This document shows positions 36,054 to 44,592 of a stretch of DNA of 64,000 nucleotides, piece after piece. How positions within the stretch are numbered: position 1 is the first letter of the stretch; every line of letters starts with the position of its first letter. The notes beneath the pieces are model-generated. The model saw only the letters and a list, made by a program, of their open reading frames with translations, had not been told where the DNA came from and did not search any database. The DNA is taken from NCBI GenBank assembly GCA_903936705.1, contig CAIZWN010000083.1:156346-220345 (forward strand), in the 5' to 3' direction. This stretch comes from an uncultured Myxococcales bacterium. GTDB lineage: Bacteria > Myxococcota_A > UBA9042 > DTJE01. A program made the position numbers and the translations under genes.

Positions 36054-37067
36054 TCAACGCCGCAGCACCTGTGCCTGCACGAAGTCGTCGCCCAGTTCCT
36101 TCTTCAGGAACTCGCGGAACTGCTTCTTGATTCGTTCTTCCAGTTGGCGGGAGCGCTCGCGGCTGACACCGAACTTCTCGCCGACCTCCTGCAGGGTCAC
36201 GGGGTCGTCGGACAGCAGCCGTTTTTCCCAGATATAGCGGTCGCGCTCGGATTCGATTCCCTTGCCAAACTCGGCGATCTTCAGTTTCAAGCGCAGGCCG
36301 ACCTCGTTCTGAGCGGTCTCCTCTTCCGGGTTCGAGTTGCCGGCCATGGTGCTGAGGTAGGTGCTCTTGTCGTCGCCGGATCCGCGCGGCGCGTCGAGGT
36401 ACAGGTCGGGCTGGTCCATGCGCTCCATCATCTCCTTCACCGTGTCCTCCGGGACGGACAGGTTCTGGGCGATCAGGCGCGCAGTGGGGTCGAAGCCCAT
36501 GTTGATCAGGCGCTGGCGCTCGCGGCGCAGGTTGAAAAATATCTTCCGCTGGGCCTGGGTGGTCCCCAGCTTCACCATCCTGTGGTTGTTCAACAGGTAG
36601 TAGATGATGTACGACCTGATCCAGTACTGGGCATAGTGCGACAGGCGGACGCCACGCAGCGGATCATAGTGGTTCACCGCCTGCACCAGACCAATGTTAC
36701 CCTCCTGTATCAAATCAAGTACTTGTGACGTGAAGGTTCTGTATTCCATCGCGATCTTGATGACCAACCGCAGGTTCGCGGAAATCAGGTGAGACCCCAC
36801 CTTGGGGTCTTTCGTGGTCGCAAACTGGCGGGTAAGTCGCAGTTCCTCCTCGGGGGTCAGCAGCGGATGCCTCTGTATGTCTCGGATGTACCTGTACAGC
36901 AGATCAACGCGGGTTTCGCTGCCACCTGACGTGGCCGGAAGCCGTGAGTTTATGACCGGCTCCATCGCCGTATCGACAGCTTCCTCGTCCGGTCTTGGTG
37001 CGTCTTCCTGGGTTTCGTCGTCGGACAAGGTGTCTCCCTTGTTGGCAGTAGATTCTTGCGACGTCAT
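36054..37067 (-). CDS. rpoH: RNA polymerase sigma-32 family factor
   Basis: Heat-shock type sigma factor of 337 residues from ATG 37067. Region 1.2/2.1 reads YIRDIQRHPLLTPEEELRLTRQF, and region 2 contains DLIQEGNIGLVQAVNHYDP and LSHYAQYWIRSYIIYYLLNNHRMVKLG. The RpoH box is visible as QRKIFFNLRRERQRL, which separates it from RpoD. Region 4 ends with VTLQEVGEKFGVSRERSRQLEERI, a helix-turn-helix for the -35 element. An acidic N-terminal extension of ~50 residues precedes the core. It starts 23 bases after degP and is probably transcribed from the sigma-32-like promoter upstream of degP. Confidence 0.92.
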   Translation of the reverse strand: MTSQESTANKGDTLSDDETQEDAPRPDEEAVDTAMEPVINSRLPATSGGSETRVDLLYRYIRDIQRHPLLTPEEELRLTRQFATTKDPKVGSHLISANLRLVIKIAMEYRTFTSQVLDLIQEGNIGLVQAVNHYDPLRGVRLSHYAQYWIRSYIIYYLLNNHRMVKLGTTQAQRKIFFNLRRERQRLINMGFDPTARLIAQNLSVPEDTVKEMMERMDQPDLYLDAPRGSGDDKSTYLSTMAGNSNPEEETAQNEVGLRLKLKIAEFGKGIESERDRYIWEKRLLSDDPVTLQEVGEKFGVSRERSRQLEERIKKQFREFLKKELGDDFVQAQVLRR

Positions 37068-37090
37068 GATACGCCGCGGGTGCCGGATGG

Positions 37091-38677
37091 TCAACGCGAA
37101 GGGCTGCCCTTGCGACCACGTTGGGGGGGCTCGCTGTTCTGCCCAGACTGGTCCGGCCCGGGCTTCTTGACCACGACGTAGAAGAAGTTCTGGCCCCTCA
37201 GCAGCAGCAGGAGGATCGAATCGCCGGGTTTGATCTTCGACACAGCGTCGGCGAACTCGGCTGGCGAACCTACGGGTGCGCGATTGACCTCCATCACGAC
37301 GTCCCCGGGTCTGACGCCGGTGTTTGCCGCGGCGCCCTCGGAATCGACATCCTCGACCTTCACGCCCTGTCCTCGTTTCAGTTGTAGGCGTTCGGTATCC
37401 TTCGTAGTCAGAGGGGCCAATTCCAGACCCAGATTCGATTGAAGTGAACCGCTGTCGTCGCTTGAGTCGAGACCATCCTTGCGCTCGAACGCGCCTCCCT
37501 TTTCGTCTCGCTCGACCACCCGGACTTTCAGGATTGTGTCGCGGCCGTCGCGTACCACCTTGAGATCATAGTCGCGGTCCGTTTCCGACAGCCCGACGGT
37601 TCTGGTCAGGCCGGCAGAGTCCTGTATGGGCTTGCCAGCAAACGAGATGACCACGTCCCCGCGCCGCACGCCTGCCTTCTCGGCCGGGCTGCCCGGGAAG
37701 ACCTGCGACACAATCACGCCCTGGCGGTCGCCAAGACCCATGCCCTGTGCAAGTTCCGGGGTCAGTTCCTGGATGCCTACGCCCAGCCAACCGCGGCTGA
37801 CCCGCCCCTTCTGCAGGACGTCGCGAATGAACTGCTTGGCCATGTTGACAGGTACCGCGAACCCGATGCCCTGCGCCGCGGCGTGGATGGCGGTGTTGAT
37901 TCCGACGACGTTTCCCGAGGCGTCGAACAAAGGGCCCCCGGAATTACCTGGGTTGATGCTGGCGTCCGTCTGGATGAAGTCGTCAAACGGTCCAGCGCCG
38001 ATAACGCGGTCCTTGGCCGACACGATGCCGGCTGTGACCGTGTGCGCGAGACCGAACGGGCTGCCGATGGCGATTACCCAGTCGCCGACCTCCAGCAAGT
38101 CCGAGTCACCCAGCAACGCGACCGGCAGGGGTTCCTTCGAGTCCACCTTTATCAGTGCGAGGTCGTACTTCTCGTCGCGACCCACGATCTTGGCCTTGAG
38201 TTCGCGCTCGGGTTCAGTCAGGCGCACATTGATCTCGGTGGCGCCTTCGACTACGTGGTTGTTTGTCAGGATGTACCCCTCGGCGTTGACAATAAAGCCG
38301 GAACCCAGCGAGTTGCGCCGTTGGGCCGGGACGTCCATTCCTTCACGGTCACCGAAAAAGTGGCGGAACATGTCATCCATGGGATCCCGGGAATCTCTCT
38401 GCCCGCCACCCGGATTCCGCCGGAATGATTTGTGTCCCTGGACCTCGATCGAAGTCGCGATGTTGACTACGCTTGGTTGGAGGCGTTTCACGAGGGGCGC
38501 AAACGAGCGGGCCGGCTGGAAATCAGGACCCACCGCAGGTGCCACCGGGGCGCTGTCCGACCAGATCTTCCACTGCTTTTCGATGGCGGCCGGACTTTCG
38601 GACGGTCGGCAGAACGTGACGAGACCCAGGAGCATCGTGCCACCGGTAATGGCGGCAATCTTAACGAGGCGGCTCAT
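37091..38677 (-). CDS. degP: Periplasmic serine protease of the Do/HtrA family
   Basis: 528-residue envelope protease-chaperone. ATG 38677 follows GGAGGATCTG. A signal peptide is followed by a trypsin-like domain with catalytic His near 140 (TNNHVV), Asp near 171 (YDLALIKV) and Ser near 245 (NPGNSGGPLFD). Two PDZ domains follow, with carboxylate-binding loops seen in RGWLGVGIQEL and SNLGLELAPL. The C-terminus is basic (RGRKGSPSR). In an operon with rpoH, which suggests the heat-shock sigma factor controls envelope proteolysis directly. Confidence 0.95.
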   Translation of the reverse strand: MSRLVKIAAITGGTMLLGLVTFCRPSESPAAIEKQWKIWSDSAPVAPAVGPDFQPARSFAPLVKRLQPSVVNIATSIEVQGHKSFRRNPGGGQRDSRDPMDDMFRHFFGDREGMDVPAQRRNSLGSGFIVNAEGYILTNNHVVEGATEINVRLTEPERELKAKIVGRDEKYDLALIKVDSKEPLPVALLGDSDLLEVGDWVIAIGSPFGLAHTVTAGIVSAKDRVIGAGPFDDFIQTDASINPGNSGGPLFDASGNVVGINTAIHAAAQGIGFAVPVNMAKQFIRDVLQKGRVSRGWLGVGIQELTPELAQGMGLGDRQGVIVSQVFPGSPAEKAGVRRGDVVISFAGKPIQDSAGLTRTVGLSETDRDYDLKVVRDGRDTILKVRVVERDEKGGAFERKDGLDSSDDSGSLQSNLGLELAPLTTKDTERLQLKRGQGVKVEDVDSEGAAANTGVRPGDVVMEVNRAPVGSPAEFADAVSKIKPGDSILLLLLRGQNFFYVVVKKPGPDQSGQNSEPPQRGRKGSPSR

Positions 38678-38738
38678 CAGATCCTCCGTATTGGCAATGT
38701 GCGCCGGGGACCGGCGACGCCCCATGGCAACCCGAATG

Positions 38739-38765
38739 ATGGGGTTGTATTCCCCCCGGGGCAAG
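38739..38765 (-). promoter_or_regulatory. Sigma-32-like promoter of degP-rpoH
   Basis: On the minus strand CTTGCCC (38759-38765), a 14-base spacer and CCCCAT followed by CAT (-10 core 38739-38744) resemble the heat-shock consensus CTTGAAA-N13/14-CCCCATNT. The degP ATG is 62 bases downstream. It implies that RpoH drives its own operon. Confidence 0.6.
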
Positions 38766-38847
38766 AGGCTGGCGTCCAACCTGACGGCCTTGTGCTAATC
38801 TCGCCCGCACCGGGGTGCCTGGTGAAAGGTTGGGGGGTTGATTCCAG

Positions 38848-40332
38848 GTGAAAAGGACTGCTTGTCCAGCGGTGGTCGCGTCGCTGTTCGTTCTTGCAGC
38901 ATGCGCCGGGCCGCGTCTGGATCCTGTGCGGGCGCTGCCGGTTGATGTCGATGCGATTGCAGTGCTGCGGCCGGCAGGAGATCTGGCCGATCGGACGACG
39001 GCATTGTTCCAGCGATTGCCCGAGGCGGTCGGGGCGGCAGACCTTCTGCGTTCGGTTACCGGGTTCGACCTGCGTTCCGCCGAAGCGACCCGCCAGCAGG
39101 GGCTGGACCCGCAGCGTTCGCTGGCCATAGCCTGGTGGAAGGGCGCCTTGGTGGTGGCGATTCCGGTCGACGATCGGGATATCGCATCGCGGCGTCTGGG
39201 ACTGAGGATGGCGCGCCTTGGATTCGTGGAGGAAACGACCGGCGAAACCCAGATCCGCCGTTTCCATGACCTGCGCGACAAGGGGCGTGGTGCCCTGCTG
39301 CGGGTGGATAAGGACGTTGCGCTGGCCTGTGTCGGCCCGACGAAGTCGTGCGCCGGCCTTCAGACGCTTGCACCTGCTGCTGCGGGCGGTGGTGCCGGTG
39401 ATCTGGCTGTGGCGGCGGCGGTTGAGGCTGGCCTGGCCGATGGTGACCTGTCTGTATGGGTTGGCAACGACCTGCTTATGGCGCTGGCCAAGCGGCAGTT
39501 CGGCCTGGTGCCGCCCGGCGGGGCGGCTGGCATCCTCCTGCGAGCCGCCATCGGGGATTTGCGTCTGGTTGCCTCGTTGGACCAGGGGCTTCAGGTCCGG
39601 GCAGTTTTCGGGCCAAATGGCGACCCGCTGGCTTGCCCGTCGGCCCCCGCCACGCTGCAGTCCGGCGTTCTGGCGCGAGCCGACGTGGACCTGGGGTCGC
39701 TGCCGGACGGTCTGATGAACGGCTTGCTGGACGCCTGTGGCCCTGCTTGTCGTGCCGATGGCCTTGGCGATACGTCGGCTATTCTGAAGGCATGGGATGG
39801 CCGTGCAACCGTCGCGCTTCTTGTTGCCAGTGACCCTGCTGCCGGTCCAGTGACCGGAGTGCGTGCGTTCCTGCGCCGTGCGGTGGCCGTCGCGGGGGCC
39901 GGATTGCGCCCCTCGAATGGAGCCAGCGTGGGGCTATCGGCAGCGGCGCTTCTGGCCTCCAGACTTGGGGTATCAACGCTTCCATGGGCTGACAGTGATC
40001 TCGAGGGACTGGCCGGAGTTGCCCAGGACGGTCTTGAGGTGGCTGCGGCGACCAGGGGCGACATCCTGGTTGGCGCAGCAGGCCGCGGTGCCGAGGCTGC
40101 CGGGAGGAATCTGGCCCTGGGTCGCCTGGCTGGGCTTGCCGGGGTGCCGCCGGTGCTGGCCTCCGGGAAACTGGTTCGTGTTGCAGTCGATCCCAGCGGA
40201 TGGGTTGAGGCTTTGGGCGGTCTTGGGATCGAATTCGTGCGGCACCTGGCATCGGCGGTGCGGATTGTCGGGGTCGAGGCGTCACTTGCGGACGGGCGCC
40301 TGACTGTTGATGCGATCATCCGGTTGCGGTGA
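38848..40332 (+). CDS. Lipoprotein of unknown function in an ABC transporter operon
   Basis: 494 residues from GTG 38848. Lipobox LAAC with Ala at +2 predicts outer-membrane anchoring. The mature protein is Ala/Gly/Leu-rich with alternating hydrophobic helices and strands and opens with VDVDAIAVLRPAGDL. It resembles DUF3352-like bacterial proteins in composition, but I cannot confirm the family. Four cysteines lie in the middle. It is followed after 7 bases by the ABC ATPase gene and then the permease, so it is probably the lipoprotein partner or cargo of that transporter. Confidence 0.75.
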   Translation: MKRTACPAVVASLFVLAACAGPRLDPVRALPVDVDAIAVLRPAGDLADRTTALFQRLPEAVGAADLLRSVTGFDLRSAEATRQQGLDPQRSLAIAWWKGALVVAIPVDDRDIASRRLGLRMARLGFVEETTGETQIRRFHDLRDKGRGALLRVDKDVALACVGPTKSCAGLQTLAPAAAGGGAGDLAVAAAVEAGLADGDLSVWVGNDLLMALAKRQFGLVPPGGAAGILLRAAIGDLRLVASLDQGLQVRAVFGPNGDPLACPSAPATLQSGVLARADVDLGSLPDGLMNGLLDACGPACRADGLGDTSAILKAWDGRATVALLVASDPAAGPVTGVRAFLRRAVAVAGAGLRPSNGASVGLSAAALLASRLGVSTLPWADSDLEGLAGVAQDGLEVAAATRGDILVGAAGRGAEAAGRNLALGRLAGLAGVPPVLASGKLVRVAVDPSGWVEALGGLGIEFVRHLASAVRIVGVEASLADGRLTVDAIIRLR

Positions 40333-40339
40333 GGAAGTC

Positions 40340-41032
40340 TTGATTCGCGTGGAACATCTTGTGAAGGCGTACCCTGGTCAGGCTGCTGGCGATGCTGCCC
40401 GTGTTTTGCCGCCGGCACTGTCGGACGTGTCTCTGTCGGTTGCCAGGGGCGAATTCCTGGCCGTTGTGGGTCGATCCGGTTCCGGAAAGACCACGCTTCT
40501 GAATATTCTCGGCGGACTTGACAGGGAATGGACGGGCCGGGTCGAGGTGAACGGGCAGGACCTTGCCCGCCTGCATGATCGCGATCTTTCGATGCTGCGT
40601 AACAAGACGATTGGTTTCGTGTTCCAGGCATTCCATCTGCTGCCGCACCTGACTGTAATCGAGAACGTGACGCTTCCAGCCTGGTTTGGCAACCAGGACC
40701 GTGACCGGGCCGAGGCTGAAGGGCGTGCCATGCAGGCGCTGGATCGCGTCGGTCTGGCAAACCGGGCCACCGACCGGCCGACTCGGCTGTCGGCGGGAGA
40801 GCGGCAGCGTGTCGCGGTTGCCAGGGCGCTGCTGAACCGGCCGATGCTGCTGTTGTGCGACGAACCTACCGGTAATCTCGATGCGGCAACAGGCGCAGCG
40901 GTGCTGGACATCTTTCTGGAACTGAACCGCAGGGACAATACGACACTGGTCATCGCGACGCACGAGTCCAGGGTCAGCGAGGCAGCGAGCCGGCAGATAG
41001 TCCTTGAGACCGGCCGGATCGTGGAGGCATAG
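40340..41032 (+). CDS. ABC transporter ATP-binding protein (LolD/MacB-like)
   Basis: 230-residue ATPase. The TTG start at 40340 is preceded by GAGGAAG; upstream in-frame codons overlap the lipoprotein gene. Walker A GRSGSGKTT, Q-loop FVFQAFHLLPHLTVIENV, signature LSAGERQRVAVARALL and Walker B LLLCDEPTGNLD are all intact. The signature reads LSAGE in place of the usual LSGGQ, as in some LolD proteins. The length and the VEHLVKAYPG opening fit the LolD/MacB/FtsE group. It forms an operon with the lipoprotein upstream and the permease 7 bases downstream. Confidence 0.92.
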   Translation: MIRVEHLVKAYPGQAAGDAARVLPPALSDVSLSVARGEFLAVVGRSGSGKTTLLNILGGLDREWTGRVEVNGQDLARLHDRDLSMLRNKTIGFVFQAFHLLPHLTVIENVTLPAWFGNQDRDRAEAEGRAMQALDRVGLANRATDRPTRLSAGERQRVAVARALLNRPMLLLCDEPTGNLDAATGAAVLDIFLELNRRDNTTLVIATHESRVSEAASRQIVLETGRIVEA

Positions 41033-41039
41033 GCAGCAG

Positions 41040-42809
41040 ATGACTGCGCGGGCACAAGTCGGCCTGATTGCACGCTTCCTGGTGCGCAGCAGGGGGCATT
41101 TCGCCTTTGCGCTGGTCGGTCTGGTGGTCGGCAGCGCCACGCTGGCATTTTTCCTGGCCCTGTCCCTTGGCATCCGCGAACGGGTACTGAACCGGTTGTA
41201 CCCCGTCAATCAGGCCGAGTTGCAGATTGAAACGGTGCGCCTGTTCGGGCTGGGGATCGAGGTGCCGTCACGCCTGGACCAGGCATCGCTGGCTGCGCTG
41301 AGGTCCCTGCCTGGAGTGACCGGCGTCTATCCCAAGCAGCGCTCTCGATTCCAGGCGCGATTATGGGGCGGACGCGAGGTAATCGGGCATGAGGCCCGCG
41401 TCGAATCCTTCTTCGATGGGCTGGAACCCGAGTTGCTTGGCAACGAGTTGCGACTTTCCGAGGCCGAGGTGCTTGGTCCCGAGATGGGTGCCGTGATCTG
41501 TTCGGCTGATGCCGATTGCGGGATTGGCGGTCGTTGTAACGAAGGTGCCTGCCACAGGCGCGTCTGGTGGGACTCCTTCCGCGACCCAGGCGGAAGACTT
41601 CCGTGCCGTGCGGATTCGGGCTGCCTGCCAGGGCAGGCCTGTTTCGATGGCCAGTGCATGATTTCGTGCGCCGAACCGTGCACGGCCGGCGCAGCCTGCA
41701 TCCAGGGGGCTTGTCTGCGAACCTGCACCGGGAATGCGTCCTGCGACCCCGGGGAAACCTGTGTGCAAGCGGCAGCCCTAGGCGTTTGCCGGCGACTGGC
41801 CTGTCGCCTGGACGACCCACGCGACGGGGCTGGCGACGATCCCGAAAAAATCCGCGGGCGCCTGACTTCGCGTGCTGGCATGCCAACACCTGGAGGCGGC
41901 GAAAGGTGTCCCGATGGTACCTACTGTGCGACCGATAACATCCTGACGGCGTCCGGCGCCTGCGAGGCGCCAATCCCGGTCCTGGTCTCGCCGTTCCTGC
42001 TGGAGGTCTACAACCGTGTCGCGGCCACGGCGCTTGACTTGCGTCGCCTGTCGGGCCTTGAAGTGCTGCTTGGCGTGTCGTTTGCGATGTTGTACGGCGA
42101 GTCGTATTTCGTCGCCGACGCTGCGTTCGATCAACGCACGATCAGGCGATGTCGTATTGTGGGCTTCTCGCAGAAGGCCATGGATTTCGGTGTAACGATG
42201 CCTCTGGCTGCCGTCCAGAGGGCCAACGCGATGCTGCGTGGACGTGATGCTGCCTCCGAATTTACTAGTGTCGTGCTGACGACCGCCAGAAACGAGCAGC
42301 TTCCTCAGGTTATCGAGGACGCGAAGATTCTTGGCCTTGTACCGGCGCCGCGCAGCGAGGACGCGCGCAAGGCATCCAGCATGCTGCTGGTCCTTACCCT
42401 GGTGTTTGCACTGGTCAGTCTGGTGATACTGGGTATTTCGGCCATCAACATCACCCACACGTTCCTGATGCTGGTGACCGAGCGCCGCATCGAGATTGCG
42501 GTCTATCGTGCGGTGGGCGCCCGGCTGCTGGATGTGCGCATGCTGGTCCTGGGCGAAGCGGCCGTCATGGGAGCGATCGGCGGGATTGCTGGCTGCGCGG
42601 GTGCATGGGTTTTGGGCCGCCTGGTGAATGTGGGGGCCAGCCGCGTGCTGGGCGGAGTTCCTGGTATGCCAGCGGATTTGTTCCTGTTTTCACCAGTCGT
42701 ATTGCTGGTTGGATTCTCGTGCGCGGTGCTGTTTGCCGTGATCGGGGCGTGGGTTCCATCCGGCCGTGCTGCGCGAACCGACCCCGCAACGGTCCTTACC
42801 CAGGGCTGA
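41040..42809 (+). CDS. LolC/E or MacB-type permease with a 20-cysteine periplasmic insertion
   Basis: 589 residues. One N-terminal membrane helix (about 20-45) is followed by a large periplasmic domain and three C-terminal helices within an FtsX-like core (LVLTLVFALVSLVILGISAIN and VTERRIEIAVYRAVGARLLDV). That is the type VII ABC permease topology of LolCE and MacB. Between residues 154 and 308 the periplasmic domain contains 20 cysteines in motifs such as DADCGIGGRCNEGAC and SGCLPGQACFDGQC, like those in the window's surface lipoproteins. I know of no such insertion in characterised LolC, LolE or MacB. Probably acts on lipoproteins; substrate unproven. Confidence 0.85.
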   Translation: MTARAQVGLIARFLVRSRGHFAFALVGLVVGSATLAFFLALSLGIRERVLNRLYPVNQAELQIETVRLFGLGIEVPSRLDQASLAALRSLPGVTGVYPKQRSRFQARLWGGREVIGHEARVESFFDGLEPELLGNELRLSEAEVLGPEMGAVICSADADCGIGGRCNEGACHRRVWWDSFRDPGGRLPCRADSGCLPGQACFDGQCMISCAEPCTAGAACIQGACLRTCTGNASCDPGETCVQAAALGVCRRLACRLDDPRDGAGDDPEKIRGRLTSRAGMPTPGGGERCPDGTYCATDNILTASGACEAPIPVLVSPFLLEVYNRVAATALDLRRLSGLEVLLGVSFAMLYGESYFVADAAFDQRTIRRCRIVGFSQKAMDFGVTMPLAAVQRANAMLRGRDAASEFTSVVLTTARNEQLPQVIEDAKILGLVPAPRSEDARKASSMLLVLTLVFALVSLVILGISAINITHTFLMLVTERRIEIAVYRAVGARLLDVRMLVLGEAAVMGAIGGIAGCAGAWVLGRLVNVGASRVLGGVPGMPADLFLFSPVVLLVGFSCAVLFAVIGAWVPSGRAARTDPATVLTQG

Positions 42810-43092
42810 AATCTTTTCCGGTTTTTCTCCATTTCCAGCCATGCCAGGAACGTTATTTTCTTGACTCCACACCATCGACTGTCCCTGGGGGGATGTCGCA
42901 GTGATTGTTTATATGTAATTACCAGTGGTTGAACGTACGATTGAACACCCTGCGACGAAGGTATGCGGGGATCCGCTGTCCGGAAATCATTCAACTACCG
43001 GAAATCATGAGATACATTTACAAACTAGACAGGCAAATTTGCGCGATGGAATCGGTCAGGCGCCGACACCAAGGAGACGTCTAAGTGGCTGT
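42810..43092 (+). other. Leader region upstream of the division cluster
   Basis: 283 bases, more AT-rich than the flanks, with no credible gene. It contains an 11-base direct repeat CCGGAAATCAT at 42980-42990 and 42998-43008 (18-base period), two TTGAAC hexamers near 42929 and 42940, and a weak promoter-like pair TTCAAC-N17-TACATT (42990-43018). The main mraZ promoter could not be fixed with confidence. Confidence 0.5.
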
Positions 43093-43130
43093 AATGACGT
43101 GAAATGGATCTAAATGGTTGGTAATGGGTG
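43093..43130 (+). promoter_or_regulatory. MraZ-type operator: four direct repeats at 10-base period
   Basis: AATGA at 43093 and AATGG at 43103, 43113 and 43123 recur at exactly 10-base spacing, 54-91 bases before the mraZ start. MraZ regulators elsewhere bind three or four short direct repeats of this spacing in front of their own operon (TGGG-N6 type in E. coli), so this is probably the autoregulatory site of the division cluster. Confidence 0.7.
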
Positions 43131-43183
43131 GCCTTGTCTCGATTCTAGGATTAAATTCGATCCGTTGAGGTGAGGTTTGGATC

Positions 43184-43696
43184 TTGGCTGATGGCGACGA
43201 TATCCAGGGGCTGTTCGGGACCTTCGACGCGAAGGTTGACCTGAACTCGGGTCGTGTGACCCTGTCCACCGATCTGACGTTGCTGAAGGGCAAGCAGGTC
43301 ATGATCACCACCGAACCCCTGAAGCGCTACCTGGAGGTGCGCAGCCTCCCAACCTTCAACCGTTTCCAGGAGAGGCTGCTGGCAAAGGCCGACGAGCTTC
43401 CCATCCACCTGGCGAACGCGCTGCGGTCCAATTATCTGGGCAGCGCCGCCCTGGCGCAAGTAGACAACAATTTCCGCCTGGTTCTCCCGAAGAGGACTCG
43501 GGATTTCCTGGGGAACCGAGGCGACGTGTTCATCATTGGCGTCGGGGATTGCCTGCAAGTGTGGCCCGCCGACCGCTGGGCTGCCGTGCAGGCGGACCTG
43601 GAAAAGGCGCTGGTCGAGAACTACGAGGCCTACGCGACAGAGATTCACCGGACAGGCCGGCGCGACATCGCGCCCGCTACCCAGGGGGCCATATAG
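43184..43696 (+). CDS. mraZ: Transcriptional regulator MraZ
   Basis: First gene of the division cluster; a DNA-binding ring protein that represses the cluster. The 170 residues comprise two SpoVT/AbrB-like halves: LFGTFDAKVDLNSGRVTL at the start and NFRLVLPKRTRDFLG after the middle, with a DxxGR-like element in the first. The start is a TTG at 43184 after GAGGTTTGGATC. Length is slightly above the usual ~150. The stop overlaps the rsmH GTG by one base (TAGTG). The operator repeats lie just upstream. Confidence 0.9.
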   Translation: MADGDDIQGLFGTFDAKVDLNSGRVTLSTDLTLLKGKQVMITTEPLKRYLEVRSLPTFNRFQERLLAKADELPIHLANALRSNYLGSAALAQVDNNFRLVLPKRTRDFLGNRGDVFIIGVGDCLQVWPADRWAAVQADLEKALVENYEAYATEIHRTGRRDIAPATQGAI

Positions 43697-44592
43697 TGGA
43701 TGGCGTGCATGTCACGGTCCTCCTCGAGGAGGTTGCCGCGGCGTGCGCTGACCTCACTTCTGGTTGGGTGGTGGACGGGACCGTCGGCCAGGGGGGGCAT
43801 GCCGAGGCCATTCTCGCCCGTACTCCCCCTGCCGTACAACTGATTGGACTTGATCGTGATCCCCAGGCTCTGGAGGCCTCCTCCCGGCGCCTGGCTGTTT
43901 TCGGGGACCGGTTCCATCCGGTCCATCGGGGGTACGATTCAATGCGCGAGGTTCTGGACGAGAAGGGGATCGCGATGGTGGACCGGGTCGTCCTGGACCT
44001 GGGCCTTTCGACGACCCAGCTCGATTCGGACCGGGGTTTCAGCTTCGAGGGCGATCAGCCCCTGGACATGCGCTTCGACCCCACCGAGGGGCGCACCGCA
44101 GCACAGGCTATTCGCGAGACATCCGAGAACGAACTGGCCCAGGTGCTTTTCTTTTTCGGGGAAGTGCCGGCATCCCGCAGGCTGGCGAGGCGCCTGAAGG
44201 AGGAGTCGCGCGTAAACCGCATGGAGACTACCTCCGACCTGGTGCGGGTGTGTCGCGAGGTGCTTGGGCCCAACGTGCGAAAGATGCCCAGCCCTGTGTT
44301 GCCGGCGCAGGCTCTGAGAATCCTGGTGAATCGTGAGCTTGAACGCCTGGACGGCTTCCTGGCGTCCATTCCGACGTTCCTGGCGCCTCTGGGCAGGGTC
44401 TCGGTGATCTCGTTCCACAGCGGCGAGGACCGACGGGTCAAGCTGGGATTCAGGTCCCTGGCGTTGACCCGCGAATTTACCCTGCCGCACCGAAAACCCC
44501 AGTCGGCGGGACCCGAAGAGCAGCGTCGCAACCGGCGATCCCGGGCGGCGCATCTGCGGGTCATCGAGCGGATTCCGGAGGACGAGGCATGA
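43696..44592 (+). CDS. rsmH: 16S rRNA (cytosine(1402)-N4)-methyltransferase
   Basis: Methylates C1402 of 16S rRNA with SAM. The 298-residue protein from GTG 43696 opens with VHVTVLLEEV and has the SAM motif VVDGTVGQGGHAEAIL, then DLGLSTTQLDSDRGFSF and the family signature PLDMRFDP. VISFHSGEDRRVK occurs near the end. The usual reading is SFHSLEDR, so Gly replaces Leu here. ATGA overlap with ftsL. Confidence 0.96.
   Translation: MDGVHVTVLLEEVAAACADLTSGWVVDGTVGQGGHAEAILARTPPAVQLIGLDRDPQALEASSRRLAVFGDRFHPVHRGYDSMREVLDEKGIAMVDRVVLDLGLSTTQLDSDRGFSFEGDQPLDMRFDPTEGRTAAQAIRETSENELAQVLFFFGEVPASRRLARRLKEESRVNRMETTSDLVRVCREVLGPNVRKMPSPVLPAQALRILVNRELERLDGFLASIPTFLAPLGRVSVISFHSGEDRRVKLGFRSLALTREFTLPHRKPQSAGPEEQRRNRRSRAAHLRVIERIPEDEA

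Noticed and set aside
39591-40760. Minus-strand open frame across the lipoprotein and ABC ATPase genes
   Set aside because: Antisense to an intact ATPase with all motifs.
42980-43008. Direct repeat CCGGAAATCAT twice
   Set aside because: Listed with the leader region only; two copies at 18-base spacing are too few to assign a function.
42925-43113. 62-codon open frame before mraZ
   Set aside because: No ribosome binding site, no motif, and it runs into the operator repeats.
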